This document shows, piece after piece, positions 8,946 to 16,936 of a DNA stretch of 64,000 bases. The stretch is from Betaproteobacteria bacterium (lineage in GTDB: Bacteria > Pseudomonadota > Gammaproteobacteria > Burkholderiales > Casimicrobiaceae): NCBI GenBank assembly GCA_029884335.1, contig JAOUIA010000008.1, positions 16,328 through 80,327 of the forward strand, read 5' to 3'. Position numbers and translations under genes: made by a program. Positions within the stretch are counted from its first letter, which is position 1, and each line of letters opens with the position of its first letter. The notes beneath the pieces are model-generated. The model did not search any database and was not told the DNA's origin. It worked only from the letters and a program-made list of their open reading frames with translations.

Positions 8946-9015
8946 GGGCGGAGGACGCCGCGGCGTGCCGCAGACGGCGGCGCGGCGCATACTTCGCCGC
9001 ACCACGGAGCACGCC

Positions 9016-10029
9016 ATGCCTGCCGCCACCGCAACGCCGACCAGCGTCGCCACGATCCGCCCGCTCGCGCCGCGCGACCTCGACGCCGTCGTCGCGATCG
9101 ATGCCGCGCTCGAGCGCCGCCCGCGCCGCGCCTACATCGAGCGCCGCCTCGCCGCCGCGATCCGCGAGCCCGGCCTGCACGCGCAGTTCGCTGCCGTCGA
9201 CGGCGACGCACTGACCGGCTACGTCCTCGCCCGCGTGCTGGAGGGCGAGTTCGGCCGCAGCTCGCCGTCGCTGCGCCTCGAGATCGTCGGCGTGCGGCCG
9301 GATCGCCAGCACCACGGCGTGGGCGCCGCGCTGCTCGACGCGCTCGCCGCGTGGGGCAGGCGCCACGGCGCCAGCGAGCTGCGCACCGCCGCCGCGTGGA
9401 ACGATCACGCGCTGCTGGCGTGGTTCGACGCCATGGGCTTCCGGCTCGCGCCGGGGCTCGTCGTCGACCGCGCGGTCGCCGGCGAGCTGGCGGATGCGCG
9501 CCGCGAGGACCCGGTCGACGCGCCCGGCGACGCGGGGCACCGCGAGATCGACTACGGCCTGCAGGACGACAACGACGCCGAGAAGCTCGCGCGCGACATG
9601 GCCGACGTGCGCACGATGACGCGCGCGGACCTCGCCGACATCGTGCGCGTCGACCGCCGCGTCACCGGCCGCGACCGCAGCGCCTACATCGAGCACAAGC
9701 TCGCCGAGGCGCTCGACGACGCTGCGATCCGCGTGTCGCTGACCGCCCGCCTCGACGGCGAGGTCGTCGGCTTCCTGATGGCCCGCGCCGACCTCGGCGA
9801 CTACGGCCGCACCGAACCCGTCGCGGTGCTCGACACGATCGGCGTCGACCCGGCGTGGGCGCACCGCGGCGTCGGTCGCGCGATGCTCTCGCAGCTCGCG
9901 TTCAACCTCGAGGCGCTGCACATCGAGCGCATCGAGACGATCGTCGCGCCGCAGGACTTCGCGCTGCTCGGCTTCCTGTACGCGCAGGGCTTCGCGCCGT
10001 CGCAGCGGCTCGCGTTCGTGCGCGGCTGA
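9016..10029 (+). CDS. Tandem GNAT-domain N-acetyltransferase
   Basis: A 337-residue protein with two GNAT domains. Domain 1 spans about residues 12-145, with the acetyl-CoA loop QHHGVG. Domain 2 spans about 195-335, with AHRGVG. Both start with a R/T-x-L-x-x-RDL/ADL-type strand and helix, and the second is closest to the partial GNAT at the left edge of the window. Start ATG 9016 has GGAG 7 bases upstream. The gene stands alone, with its own control region holding the FNR-like box and the 26-bp palindrome, so it is probably co-regulated with the aromatic genes. Substrate unknown. Control of CoA ligases by lysine acetylation is established in Rhodopseudomonas benzoate metabolism and is a reasonable hypothesis here. 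Confidence 0.85.
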   Translation: MPAATATPTSVATIRPLAPRDLDAVVAIDAALERRPRRAYIERRLAAAIREPGLHAQFAAVDGDALTGYVLARVLEGEFGRSSPSLRLEIVGVRPDRQHHGVGAALLDALAAWGRRHGASELRTAAAWNDHALLAWFDAMGFRLAPGLVVDRAVAGELADARREDPVDAPGDAGHREIDYGLQDDNDAEKLARDMADVRTMTRADLADIVRVDRRVTGRDRSAYIEHKLAEALDDAAIRVSLTARLDGEVVGFLMARADLGDYGRTEPVAVLDTIGVDPAWAHRGVGRAMLSQLAFNLEALHIERIETIVAPQDFALLGFLYAQGFAPSQRLAFVRG

Positions 10030-10066
10030 CGCGCCGCGACTGCCGCGCCGGGGCCGGCAGCGGCCG

Positions 10067-10603
10067 TCACATCGCCCGCGAGGGCAGGCGGACCGTCTCC
10101 CCCGCCAGCATGAACCGCCCGCGCCCGCGGTGGTGGATCGTGCGCGGATCGCGTCGCGCGGCGTCCACCCAGGCCTCGACGACCTCGAGCACGAAGAACC
10201 CGTACCTCGCCACGCGGCTCGTGTCGACCACGCGGCACTCGAGGTTCGCGTAACACTCGGCGACTAGCGGCGCCGCGACGCGCGCCGCGGGCGATGCGGT
10301 GAGCCCGAACTTCGCGAACTTGTCGACGCTGCGCCCGGAGGCGTTGCCGCAGCGCACCACCTTGCGGGCGACGTCCACGGCGGGGATCGCGATCACGCAC
10401 TCGCGCGTGGCCTTCAGCGTGTCGAAAGAGTAGTTGCGGTTGCTGACGACGCAACCCACGAGCGGCGGCTCGAACTCGAGCATCGTGTGCCAGGACATCG
10501 CCATCGCGTTCGCCCGGCCCTTGCGAGCGGTGACGAGCAGCACCACCGGCCCCGGCTCCAGCAGGCCGTAGACGCGCGACAGCGGGTAGCGCCGGAAGGT
10601 CAC
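10067..10603 (-). CDS. Flavin reductase-like (FMN-binding split-barrel) protein
   Basis: A 178-residue protein of the flavin reductase / NADH:FMN oxidoreductase-like split-barrel family. It starts VTFRRYPLSRVYGLLEPGPV and has the family pattern NAMAMSWHTM (about 33-42), then VVSNRNYSF and a GRSVDKFAKFGL segment. GTG 10603 is chosen because GGAGG stands 8-12 bases upstream. It is the last gene of the leftward benzoyl-CoA operon, 23 bp after fdx, and faces the double-GNAT gene tail to tail. It may supply reduced flavin or act as a small flavoprotein in the same electron economy; that is inferred from position only. Confidence 0.8.
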   Translation of the reverse strand: MTFRRYPLSRVYGLLEPGPVVLLVTARKGRANAMAMSWHTMLEFEPPLVGCVVSNRNYSFDTLKATRECVIAIPAVDVARKVVRCGNASGRSVDKFAKFGLTASPAARVAAPLVAECYANLECRVVDTSRVARYGFFVLEVVEAWVDAARRDPRTIHHRGRGRFMLAGETVRLPSRAM

Positions 10604-10626
10604 CGCCTGCCTCCGCGATCGCGCCG

Positions 10627-10872
10627 CTACCCGTGCAGCGACTCGTACTTCGCCTGCAGCTCCTCGGGCGTCTCGCGGAAGTCCGGGTGATCGACGATGC
10701 AGTCGGCGGGACAGACGAGGCGGCATTGCGGCTCGTCCTCGGCGCCGACGCACTCGGTGCACTTCGCCGGGTCGATCACGTAGGCGGGATCGGCCTTGGC
10801 AATGGCGTCGTTGGGGCACACCGGAAGGCAGGCGTCGCAGGCGGTGCAGTTGTCGTCGATCATCAGGGCCAT
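10627..10872 (-). CDS. fdx: 2[4Fe-4S] ferredoxin, electron donor of benzoyl-CoA reductase
   Basis: An 81-residue ferredoxin. The first cluster motif is Cys9/12/15/19. The second is Cys38/41 with an eight-residue insert before Cys50, then Cys54, plus Cys58. The insert and the C-terminal helix mark the Allochromatium (Alvin) type, which has very low-potential clusters. In Thauera a ferredoxin of this kind is encoded with bcrCBAD, is reduced by the KorAB enzyme and donates to BcrCBAD. Position directly after bcrD (23 bp) repeats that arrangement. Start ATG 10872 has GAGGAGCC upstream. Confidence 0.92.
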   Translation of the reverse strand: MALMIDDNCTACDACLPVCPNDAIAKADPAYVIDPAKCTECVGAEDEPQCRLVCPADCIVDHPDFRETPEELQAKYESLHG

Positions 10873-10895
10873 CGTCGGCTCCTCGTCGGGTCGGG

Positions 10896-11735
10896 TCAGG
10901 CGGCGGCGCGCTCGAGGGCGGACAGCCTGTCGTGGCGGAACGCGCCCCAGAGCGCCGCGCCGATGGCGCCGGCGTAGATCGAGTCCTCGTGCGCCACGGC
11001 CTCGACGCCGACCTTCTCGTTGGCCATCTCCTCGCGGATCGCGGCCAGCAGCCCGGTGTCGAGCGCGAGTCCGCCGGTCATCAGCGCCTTGCCCTCCTTG
11101 ATGCCGGTGACCTTGAGCAGCTTGACGATGCGCGAGGCCATCGACAGGTGGATGCCCTTCAGGATGTCGGGCGTGGCGATGCCGCGCGAGACCATGTTGA
11201 TGACGTCGGTCTCCGCCAGCACCGCGCAGATCGACGAGACCTTCTCCGGGTTCTGCGAGGTCTGCGAGAGCGGTCCGATCTCCTCGACGGCGACGCCGAG
11301 GTAGCGCGCGATGTTCTCGAGGAACTGCCCCGAGCCCGACGCGCACTGGCTGGTCATCTTGTAGGAGAGCACCTTGCCGCGCTCGTCGACGTAGATCGCG
11401 CGGCCGTTCAGCGCCCCGATGTCGACGACCGCGCGCGCCCCCGGCTCGAGGAACACGCCGCCGCGGGCGTGCGTGGTCATCGAGTAGAAGTGGCCGGTGG
11501 CGAACTTGACGTTCTCGCCCTCGCCGGTGGTGGCGACGTAGGCGACGTCGTCGGCGCCGAGCCCCGCGTCGGCGAGCACGCCGTCGCGACCCTCCTGCGC
11601 CAGCGTCATCGGGTCGCGCCGGCGGATGCGCTCGCATCGTTTCGCGAGCCAGCGCGGCTTGCCGTTCGCGTCGAACGCGAACAGCGCGGTCTTGACGGCG
11701 CCGGAGCCGATGTCGATGCCGATCGTGTGCTTCAT
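10896..11735 (-). CDS. bcrD: Benzoyl-CoA reductase, ATPase subunit D
   Basis: A 279-residue ASKHA-fold ATPase of the HgdC/BcrAD family. Phosphate-1 loop is IGIDIGSGAVK (5-15) and phosphate-2 loop is VVDIGALNGRAI (103-114). Cys131 and Cys170, 39 residues apart, match the spacing of the ligands that hold the [4Fe-4S] cluster between the two ATPase subunits in this family. It pairs with BcrA to drive ATP-dependent electron transfer to the catalytic BcrBC half. The length agrees with Thauera-type BcrD rather than Azoarcus Bzd subunits. A stretch of about 340 bp of repeats separates it from bcrA. Confidence 0.95.
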   Translation of the reverse strand: MKHTIGIDIGSGAVKTALFAFDANGKPRWLAKRCERIRRRDPMTLAQEGRDGVLADAGLGADDVAYVATTGEGENVKFATGHFYSMTTHARGGVFLEPGARAVVDIGALNGRAIYVDERGKVLSYKMTSQCASGSGQFLENIARYLGVAVEEIGPLSQTSQNPEKVSSICAVLAETDVINMVSRGIATPDILKGIHLSMASRIVKLLKVTGIKEGKALMTGGLALDTGLLAAIREEMANEKVGVEAVAHEDSIYAGAIGAALWGAFRHDRLSALERAAA

Positions 11736-11747
11736 GCCCGAAACTCC

Positions 11748-11822
11748 GTCGTTCCCGCGCAGGCGGGAACCCAGTGTCGTTGGTCGAAAGTCGCTGGATC
11801 CCCGCGTTCGCGGGGATGACGA
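11748..11822. repeat. Palindromic intergenic repeat, family 1 (copy 1)
   Basis: Two short hairpins: TTCCCGCGCAGGCGGGAA on the left and CCCCGCGTTCGCGGGG on the right, separated by about 25 bp. Related copies lie at 14904-14980 and 46968-47043. This type of REP-like element is common between genes in betaproteobacteria. Confidence 0.85.
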
Positions 11823-11830
11823 CGACCGAT

Positions 11831-12087
11831 CATGCCCGTGCACATCCATGAGCGCAGATGGCTTGCGCGACGTCGCGTTGTCGGCGCGCGGGCACGAGCC
11901 CTGGTCGCATCCCCGCAGCGCTCCGCGTCTGCGGGGCCCCTGCTTCCCGGGCTCATGCCCGTGCACATCCATGAGCGCAGATGGCTTGCGCGACGTCGCG
12001 TTGTCGGCGCGCGGGCACGAGCCCTGGTCGCATCCCCGCAGCGCTCCGCGTCTGCGGGGCCCCTGCTTCCCGGGCTCATGCCCGTGC
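11831..12087. repeat. Tandem direct duplication of a 123-bp unit between bcrD and bcrA
   Basis: Two copies with no difference seen by eye, 11831-11953 and 11954-12076, each starting CATGCCCGTGC. The first 11 bases recur at 12077-12087 as the last codons and stop of bcrA. Each unit contains a hairpin, CCCCGCAG with CTGCGGGG. Together with the family 1 repeat it fills the 340-bp gap 11736-12075, in which no gene was found. Confidence 0.9.
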
Positions 12088-13416
12088 CTCCGCCGTCCTG
12101 CCCTCCTCCATCACCGCCCGCCAGGCGAACGTCGCGCCGCCGAGCGCCCCGGTGTAGATGGAGTCGGGATCGATGTTGAGCGTCAGCTCGCCGTAGTTCT
12201 CGCGGACGAGCTCGCGCAGCGCCTTGACCGCCGCCTCGTTCTTCGCCACGCCGCCGGTGAACGTGAACTCGTCGCGGATGCCGCCCGAGCGCGCCAGGAT
12301 CGACATCGCGCGCAGGATGATCGCGCGGTGCAGGCCGGCCATGATGTCCTCGCGCTTGTCGCCGAGCGAGAGACGGTCGCGCAGCTCCGCGCCGGCGAAC
12401 ACGGTGCACGTCGAGTTGATGCGGATGGTCTTCGTCGACTTCATCGCCATGGGGCCGAGCTCGTGCAGGCCCATGTTCATCTCGTCGGCGATGTAGCCCA
12501 GGTAGCGGCCGCAGCCGGCGGCGCAGCGGTCGTTCATCTGGAAGCTCTCGACGATGCCGGCGCGGTCGACCTGGATCGCCTTCGTGTCCTGGCCCCCGAT
12601 GTCGAGCACCGTCGCCGTGCCCGGATACATCATGTGCGCGCCGAGCCCGTGGCAGAGGATCTCCGAGCGGATGTGCTCCTTGGAGAACGGCAGCCTGGCG
12701 CGCCCGTAGCCGGTGCCGACGATGTAGGTCTCCTCCATGTCGAGGTCGAGGATGCCCTTGATCGGCGCCTCCACCCGGGAGCGGCGACCCGCGGTCTCGG
12801 GCAGCGCCACGAACGCGCGCTCGAGGGCGGCGAGCAGGTGGCGGCGGATGGAATCCGCGTAGACCCGGTTCTCGACCTCGATGATCGAGCGGTCGAAGAC
12901 GTTGAGCAGGAAGTCGTAGCGCACGCCCGCGTCCTTCGCCACGGCCTCGCCGACGGCGAGGTACTGGCTGCCGGCGATGTCGCGGAAGAAGTCCGACTTG
13001 CGCTTCGCCCCCGGGGCGAACAGCTCCGGCGCGCCCGCGGCGAGGCGGCGGAACACCTCGCCCAGCGCCTCGCCCACGCCCGCGGTCGCGTCGCCGAACT
13101 TCGCGGTGCCCAGATTGCGCCGGCAGGTGGCCTCGAGGTCGGCGAGCTGCTCGAGGTACTGCTCGAGACGGAAGTCGCGCTCGAGCTGGCTTAAGAAACG
13201 GTCCAGCGAGCCGTTCAGGGCGCCGGTGGTCGACAGCGCCTCGCGGAACAGGTGGAAGCGGCCGTTGACCAGCGCCTCCTGCTTGGCGATCGCGGCCGCC
13301 GTATCGTAGTTCGAGCGCGAGTTCGTGATGCCGCGCCCGAGGATGTTCTGCTGCTCGTCGATGACCACTGCCTTGGTCGTCGTGGAGCCGAGGTCGATGC
13401 CGATGAAACAGCGCAT
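12076..13416 (-). CDS. bcrA: Benzoyl-CoA reductase, ATPase subunit A
   Basis: A 446-residue ASKHA ATPase. Phosphate-1 loop is [12 protein letters not shown] (4-15) and phosphate-2 loop is [12 protein letters not shown] (270-281). Cluster ligands are Cys298 (DRCAAGCG) and Cys337 (STCTVF), again 39 apart as in BcrD. It hydrolyses ATP to push electrons from ferredoxin to the BcrBC active site, where benzoyl-CoA is reduced to cyclohexa-1,5-diene-1-carbonyl-CoA. Length and the order C-B-A-D are of the Thauera type. The last codons lie in a short partial copy of the downstream 123-bp repeat. Start ATG 13416 has GGAGAG upstream. Confidence 0.96.
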   Translation of the reverse strand: MRCFIGIDLGSTTTKAVVIDEQQNILGRGITNSRSNYDTAAAIAKQEALVNGRFHLFREALSTTGALNGSLDRFLSQLERDFRLEQYLEQLADLEATCRRNLGTAKFGDATAGVGEALGEVFRRLAAGAPELFAPGAKRKSDFFRDIAGSQYLAVGEAVAKDAGVRYDFLLNVFDRSIIEVENRVYADSIRRHLLAALERAFVALPETAGRRSRVEAPIKGILDLDMEETYIVGTGYGRARLPFSKEHIRSEILCHGLGAHMMYPGTATVLDIGGQDTKAIQVDRAGIVESFQMNDRCAAGCGRYLGYIADEMNMGLHELGPMAMKSTKTIRINSTCTVFAGAELRDRLSLGDKREDIMAGLHRAIILRAMSILARSGGIRDEFTFTGGVAKNEAAVKALRELVRENYGELTLNIDPDSIYTGALGGATFAWRAVMEEGRTAEARA

Positions 13417-13541
13417 GCCGCTCTCCGATTCCCTAGTGTCTCTCGAACTTGCTCATGAAGCTGCCGGCGTGCAGGGGGCCGTCTGCTGGCACGCGCATTC
13501 TCGTTCGGCCGGTCCGTCGCGGAGCGCCGGGCCTGTCCCGG

Positions 13542-14891
13542 CTAGTGGGCGGCCGCGATCGGGATCGTGCGGGGCAGATCGTGCCCGACTCCCGACGTGC
13601 GCTTCTGCTTGATCATCTGGAAGTAGCTCTCCAGCCGGTTCTTCACGTTGGCCGCCGAGAAGTAGCGCGGATCGACGAGGTCTGTCTCGATGAAGGCCGC
13701 CGGCTTGCCGGTGCGCTTCTCGACCTCGCGCAGGATGAGGAGCTGGCCGGCGGAGAAGCTGTTGCAGCTCTTGATCGAGTTGATCAGCAGGCCGTCGGCC
13801 TGGTACTCGTCGATGTAGCGGCAGATCATGTCGATGCGCGACGGCAGGTTCAGGTTCGTGTAGCAGCCGAGGCAGTACTCGGCGAGCGACTCGAGCGGCC
13901 GGTCGGCGTCGTGGCGGAAGCCGAAGTCGTACAGCCCGCCGACCTTGGCGTAGGTCGACGACACGACGACCGCCCCCTCCTCGTAGAACATCTTCCAGAA
14001 GTCCCGGAAGCTGGTCCAGTTGGGCGGCCCCTCGACGACGAGCCGGTACTTCTCCTCCCCCATCTCGCCTTCCGGCGTGACCGGGCCCTTGCCCTGCCGC
14101 ACGCGCTCCTCGATCTCGCCGCGCAGCACGCTGTAGTACTGCGAAGCTTCGGGCGTGCCCCGGAACGCCGTGAAGATCGGGCCGATGTAGTAGACGGCGC
14201 CGAAGTAGCCGTCGATCGGCGAGGGCCGGTTCTTCGCCGACTGCAGCACGGCGACCAGGTCCTCCTCGGCCTTCTGCGACTCCCTCATGTACTGGCGCAG
14301 CCGGTCGATGTCGAACTTGACCCCCGAGATGCGCTCGAGCGTGGGGATCACGTTCTCCTTCAGCTGCTTCACCACGTACTCGCGCATGTTCGGCGCGATC
14401 TTCCCCTCGCCCTGGTAGGGGACGTGCAGCATCACCGTCTCGCAGCCGTACTTGTGGCGGATCAGCTCGAACCACTTCATGAACGTGAAGCAGCCGGTGT
14501 ACGAGAGCAGCAGCACGTCCGGCCGCGGCAGCACCTCGCCCGTCGGCCCCACCTCGCCGCCCATCATCATGCCGAGGTCGGCCTTGACGTAGGTGCACAC
14601 GTCCTCGGACTGGCCGTCGCGCTCGGCGTCCATGATCATCTTGCCGGACTTCTTGCGCATGCCGTTCTGCAGCGCGTTCGTCTCCGGCAGGCTGCGCGCG
14701 AAGTCGAAGCACATCAGCAGCTCGTTCAGGTTTCCCGGGACGAACGTCGCCGACACCTTGCGGCCCATCTGGTGAGCCGTGGCGAGCTCCGTGTAGTTCC
14801 GGTTGATGAGCTCCTTCTGCAGCCACATCGCGTCCTCCTTCTGGACGTTCTGCGGCTTCTTCACGGAGGCGGGCATCGCGGCGGTGGTCAT
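13542..14891 (-). CDS. bcrB: Benzoyl-CoA reductase, catalytic subunit B
   Basis: A 449-residue subunit of the HgdB/BcrBC dehydratase-like family. Conserved cysteines appear in SYTGCFTFMKWF, YCLGCYTN and KSCNSFSAG; some should hold the active-site [4Fe-4S] cluster shared with BcrC. The reaction is two-electron dearomatisation of benzoyl-CoA in the cytoplasm. Start ATG 14891 (MTTAAMPASVKK) has GGAGC upstream. Longer frames run back into the intergenic repeat and are not credible. About 125 bp of sequence without a gene separates it from bcrA, and a family 1 repeat separates it from bcrC. Confidence 0.96.
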   Translation of the reverse strand: MTTAAMPASVKKPQNVQKEDAMWLQKELINRNYTELATAHQMGRKVSATFVPGNLNELLMCFDFARSLPETNALQNGMRKKSGKMIMDAERDGQSEDVCTYVKADLGMMMGGEVGPTGEVLPRPDVLLLSYTGCFTFMKWFELIRHKYGCETVMLHVPYQGEGKIAPNMREYVVKQLKENVIPTLERISGVKFDIDRLRQYMRESQKAEEDLVAVLQSAKNRPSPIDGYFGAVYYIGPIFTAFRGTPEASQYYSVLRGEIEERVRQGKGPVTPEGEMGEEKYRLVVEGPPNWTSFRDFWKMFYEEGAVVVSSTYAKVGGLYDFGFRHDADRPLESLAEYCLGCYTNLNLPSRIDMICRYIDEYQADGLLINSIKSCNSFSAGQLLILREVEKRTGKPAAFIETDLVDPRYFSAANVKNRLESYFQMIKQKRTSGVGHDLPRTIPIAAAH

Positions 14892-14903
14892 TTCATTGCT
14901 CCA

Positions 14904-14980
14904 GTCATTCCCGCGCAGGCGGGAATCCAGTGTCCTGCAACAAGAGTCGCTGGGTCCCCGCCTCCGCGGGGACGACGACA
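14904..14980. repeat. Palindromic intergenic repeat, family 1 (copy 2)
   Basis: Left hairpin TTCCCGCGCAGGCGGGAA, right hairpin CCCCGCCTCCGCGGGG. It fills almost the whole gap between bcrC and bcrB, within what must be a single transcript. Confidence 0.85.
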
Positions 14981-14984
14981 TCCC

Positions 14985-16166
14985 TCATGCCGCGCTCCAA
15001 AGCTTGATCGAATCGGCGAAGGTGCCCGCCTGCTCGCGGATCGGCGCCATCTGCCCGGTGTTCTCGGCGTACTTGAACGCCGTATAGGGAACCCCGTGCT
15101 TCGCCAGGACGTCCTGCAGCATCGGCCGCTCGAGCAGCGCCGGGTCGCAGAACGACGGCGCGGCGAACACGACGCCCTCGGCGCCGCGCGTCTTCACCTG
15201 CTTCAGCAGGAACACGCCCTTCTCCTCGCGCGTCGCGTCGTACTTCGCCGCGGTCGACGCGGAGCGGTGCAGGAAGGCCTTCGACAGCTCCTCGAGCGGG
15301 TTGCCGTCGGCGGGCACGTCGTCGAGCAGCCAGCGCGTCACCAGCATGAAGTCGTCGTCGACGACGTAGCAGCCCGACATCTCGATCGACTTGATCAGCG
15401 CGAGCGGCGGCTGCTCGCAGAACGTCCCGTTGATCACCACGCGGGCGTTGTCGCGCTTCGGCCGTGGAAACTCGTCGACTGCGGCGAGGTACTCGCGCAC
15501 CAGTTTCGTGTGCTCCTCGGGCGGCAGCACCATGCCGGCGCGCAGCAGCAGGTAGACCTCGGAGGTCGGCGCCTGCCAGGGCTTGCGCGCGCGGTACGCG
15601 TAGAGGTCGCGCACGGCTGCGCGGTTGTCGTTGTAGACGGCGATCGACGCGTTGAGCTCGGCGTCGCCGATCGGCTTGCCGCGCAGCTTCCCGAGGTCGT
15701 CGCGCAGGATCTCCAGCTCGTGGACGTAGTACCTGCCGCCGATCTCGTCCTGGTAGTTCTGCGGCACGTCGAAGTAGCGGACGTACTTGTCCTTGAACAG
15801 GATCTGCCACATGCCCGACAGGTTGCGGATCACGTCGCAGATCGACGGGAACAGCATGCCGTCGAGGCAGTCGAGGCGGCCGGTCAGCCCGAGCTCGATC
15901 GTCGAGCGCGGGATGCGGCAGATGTAGCTCTGGTAGTAAGCGTCCCCCTGGATCACCTCCAGCGAGTCGCCGCCGCCGAGGATGCCCACCGGCAGCATGC
16001 CAGCGGCGTGGACCAGCTCGCGCGGCACGTAGACCGGCATGTAGCCGATCGCCTTGCGGCCAGTCCCGGCGGCCTTCCAGGCCTTGACCGCCTTGAAGTC
16101 GAGGTCGTCGAACAGCGCCTCGCAGCGCTGCACGATGGCGACAGCGGGGGGAATCGTTGCGGTCAT
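14985..16166 (-). CDS. bcrC: Benzoyl-CoA reductase, catalytic subunit C
   Basis: A 393-residue HgdB/BcrBC family subunit, partner of BcrB. Candidate cluster cysteines are in QSYICRIPRST, LFPSICDVIRNL and INGTFCEQPP. Start ATG 16166 shares one base with the dch stop (TGATG), so translation is coupled. The frame continues upstream through dch in an unrelated sequence, which rules out a longer start. BcrB and BcrC together bind benzoyl-CoA and the cluster that performs Birch-like reduction. Confidence 0.96.
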   Translation of the reverse strand: MTATIPPAVAIVQRCEALFDDLDFKAVKAWKAAGTGRKAIGYMPVYVPRELVHAAGMLPVGILGGGDSLEVIQGDAYYQSYICRIPRSTIELGLTGRLDCLDGMLFPSICDVIRNLSGMWQILFKDKYVRYFDVPQNYQDEIGGRYYVHELEILRDDLGKLRGKPIGDAELNASIAVYNDNRAAVRDLYAYRARKPWQAPTSEVYLLLRAGMVLPPEEHTKLVREYLAAVDEFPRPKRDNARVVINGTFCEQPPLALIKSIEMSGCYVVDDDFMLVTRWLLDDVPADGNPLEELSKAFLHRSASTAAKYDATREEKGVFLLKQVKTRGAEGVVFAAPSFCDPALLERPMLQDVLAKHGVPYTAFKYAENTGQMAPIREQAGTFADSIKLWSAA

Positions 16167-16936
16167 CAGCGATGCTCCCAGCGCGGCGCGCGCTTGGCGA
16201 GGAAGGCCGCGAGCCCCTCGTTCGCGTCGTGCGTCTTCATGAGGCCTTCGAGGTAGAGCCGCTCGACGTCGGCCAGCTGCGCCTTCGCGCGCTGCACGCG
16301 CGCGCCGCGCGCCGCCTTGAGCGCGTGGCGCAGGCTCGCCGCGCTGCGGGGGGCGAGGTGCTCGTCGAAATACGCGAGCGCCGCCGCCGCCGGGTCCTCC
16401 GCGATCGCCTGCACCAGTCCGATCGCGCGCGCCTCCTCGGCGCCGATCGCGCGACCCGAGAACAGCAGATCCTCGGCGGCCGGCTGGCTCACGCGCCAGG
16501 GCAGCAGCACCGAGGCCGCCGGCGCGAACACGCCGAGCTTCATCTCGGGCTGGCCGAACTTCGCATCCGGCGCGGCGTGGATGCGCCCCCCGGCGAGCGC
16601 CAGCTCGAGGCCGCCGCCGAGGCACTGGCCGCGCGCGGCGACGAGGATCGGCGCCGGGTACTCCAGCATCGCGCCCAGCAGCGCGTGCAGCGAGGCGAGC
16701 ATCTGCGCGCACTGCGCCGGCAGGTGTTCCTCGACGCTCGCCCCGAAGCTGAAGTGCGGCCCCTCGTGGTCGATCAGCGCGCCGCGCAGCTCCGGCGCGT
16801 GCCGGTGCGCCTCGAGCGCGTCGAACAGCGCCGCGATCATCGCGGCGTCGATGAGGTTGGCCTTCGGCCGCGCCAGCGTGAGCCGCAGCAGCGCGCCGTC
16901 GCGCTCGCGGGCGACGCGCAGCGGAGCGTCAGCCAT
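16166..16936 (-). CDS. dch: Cyclohexa-1,5-diene-1-carbonyl-CoA hydratase
   Basis: A 256-residue enoyl-CoA hydratase (crotonase) family protein. An oxyanion-hole segment is at HFSFGASVEEH (61-71) and the second loop is GQCLGGGLELALAGG (102-116). It adds water to the dienoyl-CoA made by benzoyl-CoA reductase to form 6-hydroxycyclohex-1-ene-1-carbonyl-CoA. Specific naming rests on its place between oah and bcrC and on the general match to Dch. It overlaps oah by 8 bp at its start and bcrC by 1 bp at its stop. Confidence 0.92.
   Translation of the reverse strand: MADAPLRVARERDGALLRLTLARPKANLIDAAMIAALFDALEAHRHAPELRGALIDHEGPHFSFGASVEEHLPAQCAQMLASLHALLGAMLEYPAPILVAARGQCLGGGLELALAGGRIHAAPDAKFGQPEMKLGVFAPAASVLLPWRVSQPAAEDLLFSGRAIGAEEARAIGLVQAIAEDPAAAALAYFDEHLAPRSAASLRHALKAARGARVQRAKAQLADVERLYLEGLMKTHDANEGLAAFLAKRAPRWEHR

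Noticed and set aside
11831..12087. Tandem repeats as a CRISPR array
   Set aside because: Units are 123 bp, directly abutting and identical, with no spacers.
10896..16166. Class II (Bam-type) or Azoarcus Bzd-type benzoyl-CoA reductase
   Set aside because: Two ATPase subunits with paired cluster cysteines and the order C-B-A-D fit the ATP-dependent Thauera type; no tungsten-enzyme gene is present.
13449..16256. 935-codon frame opposite bcrB and bcrC
   Set aside because: Shadow of the benzoyl-CoA reductase genes; composition is low in complexity.
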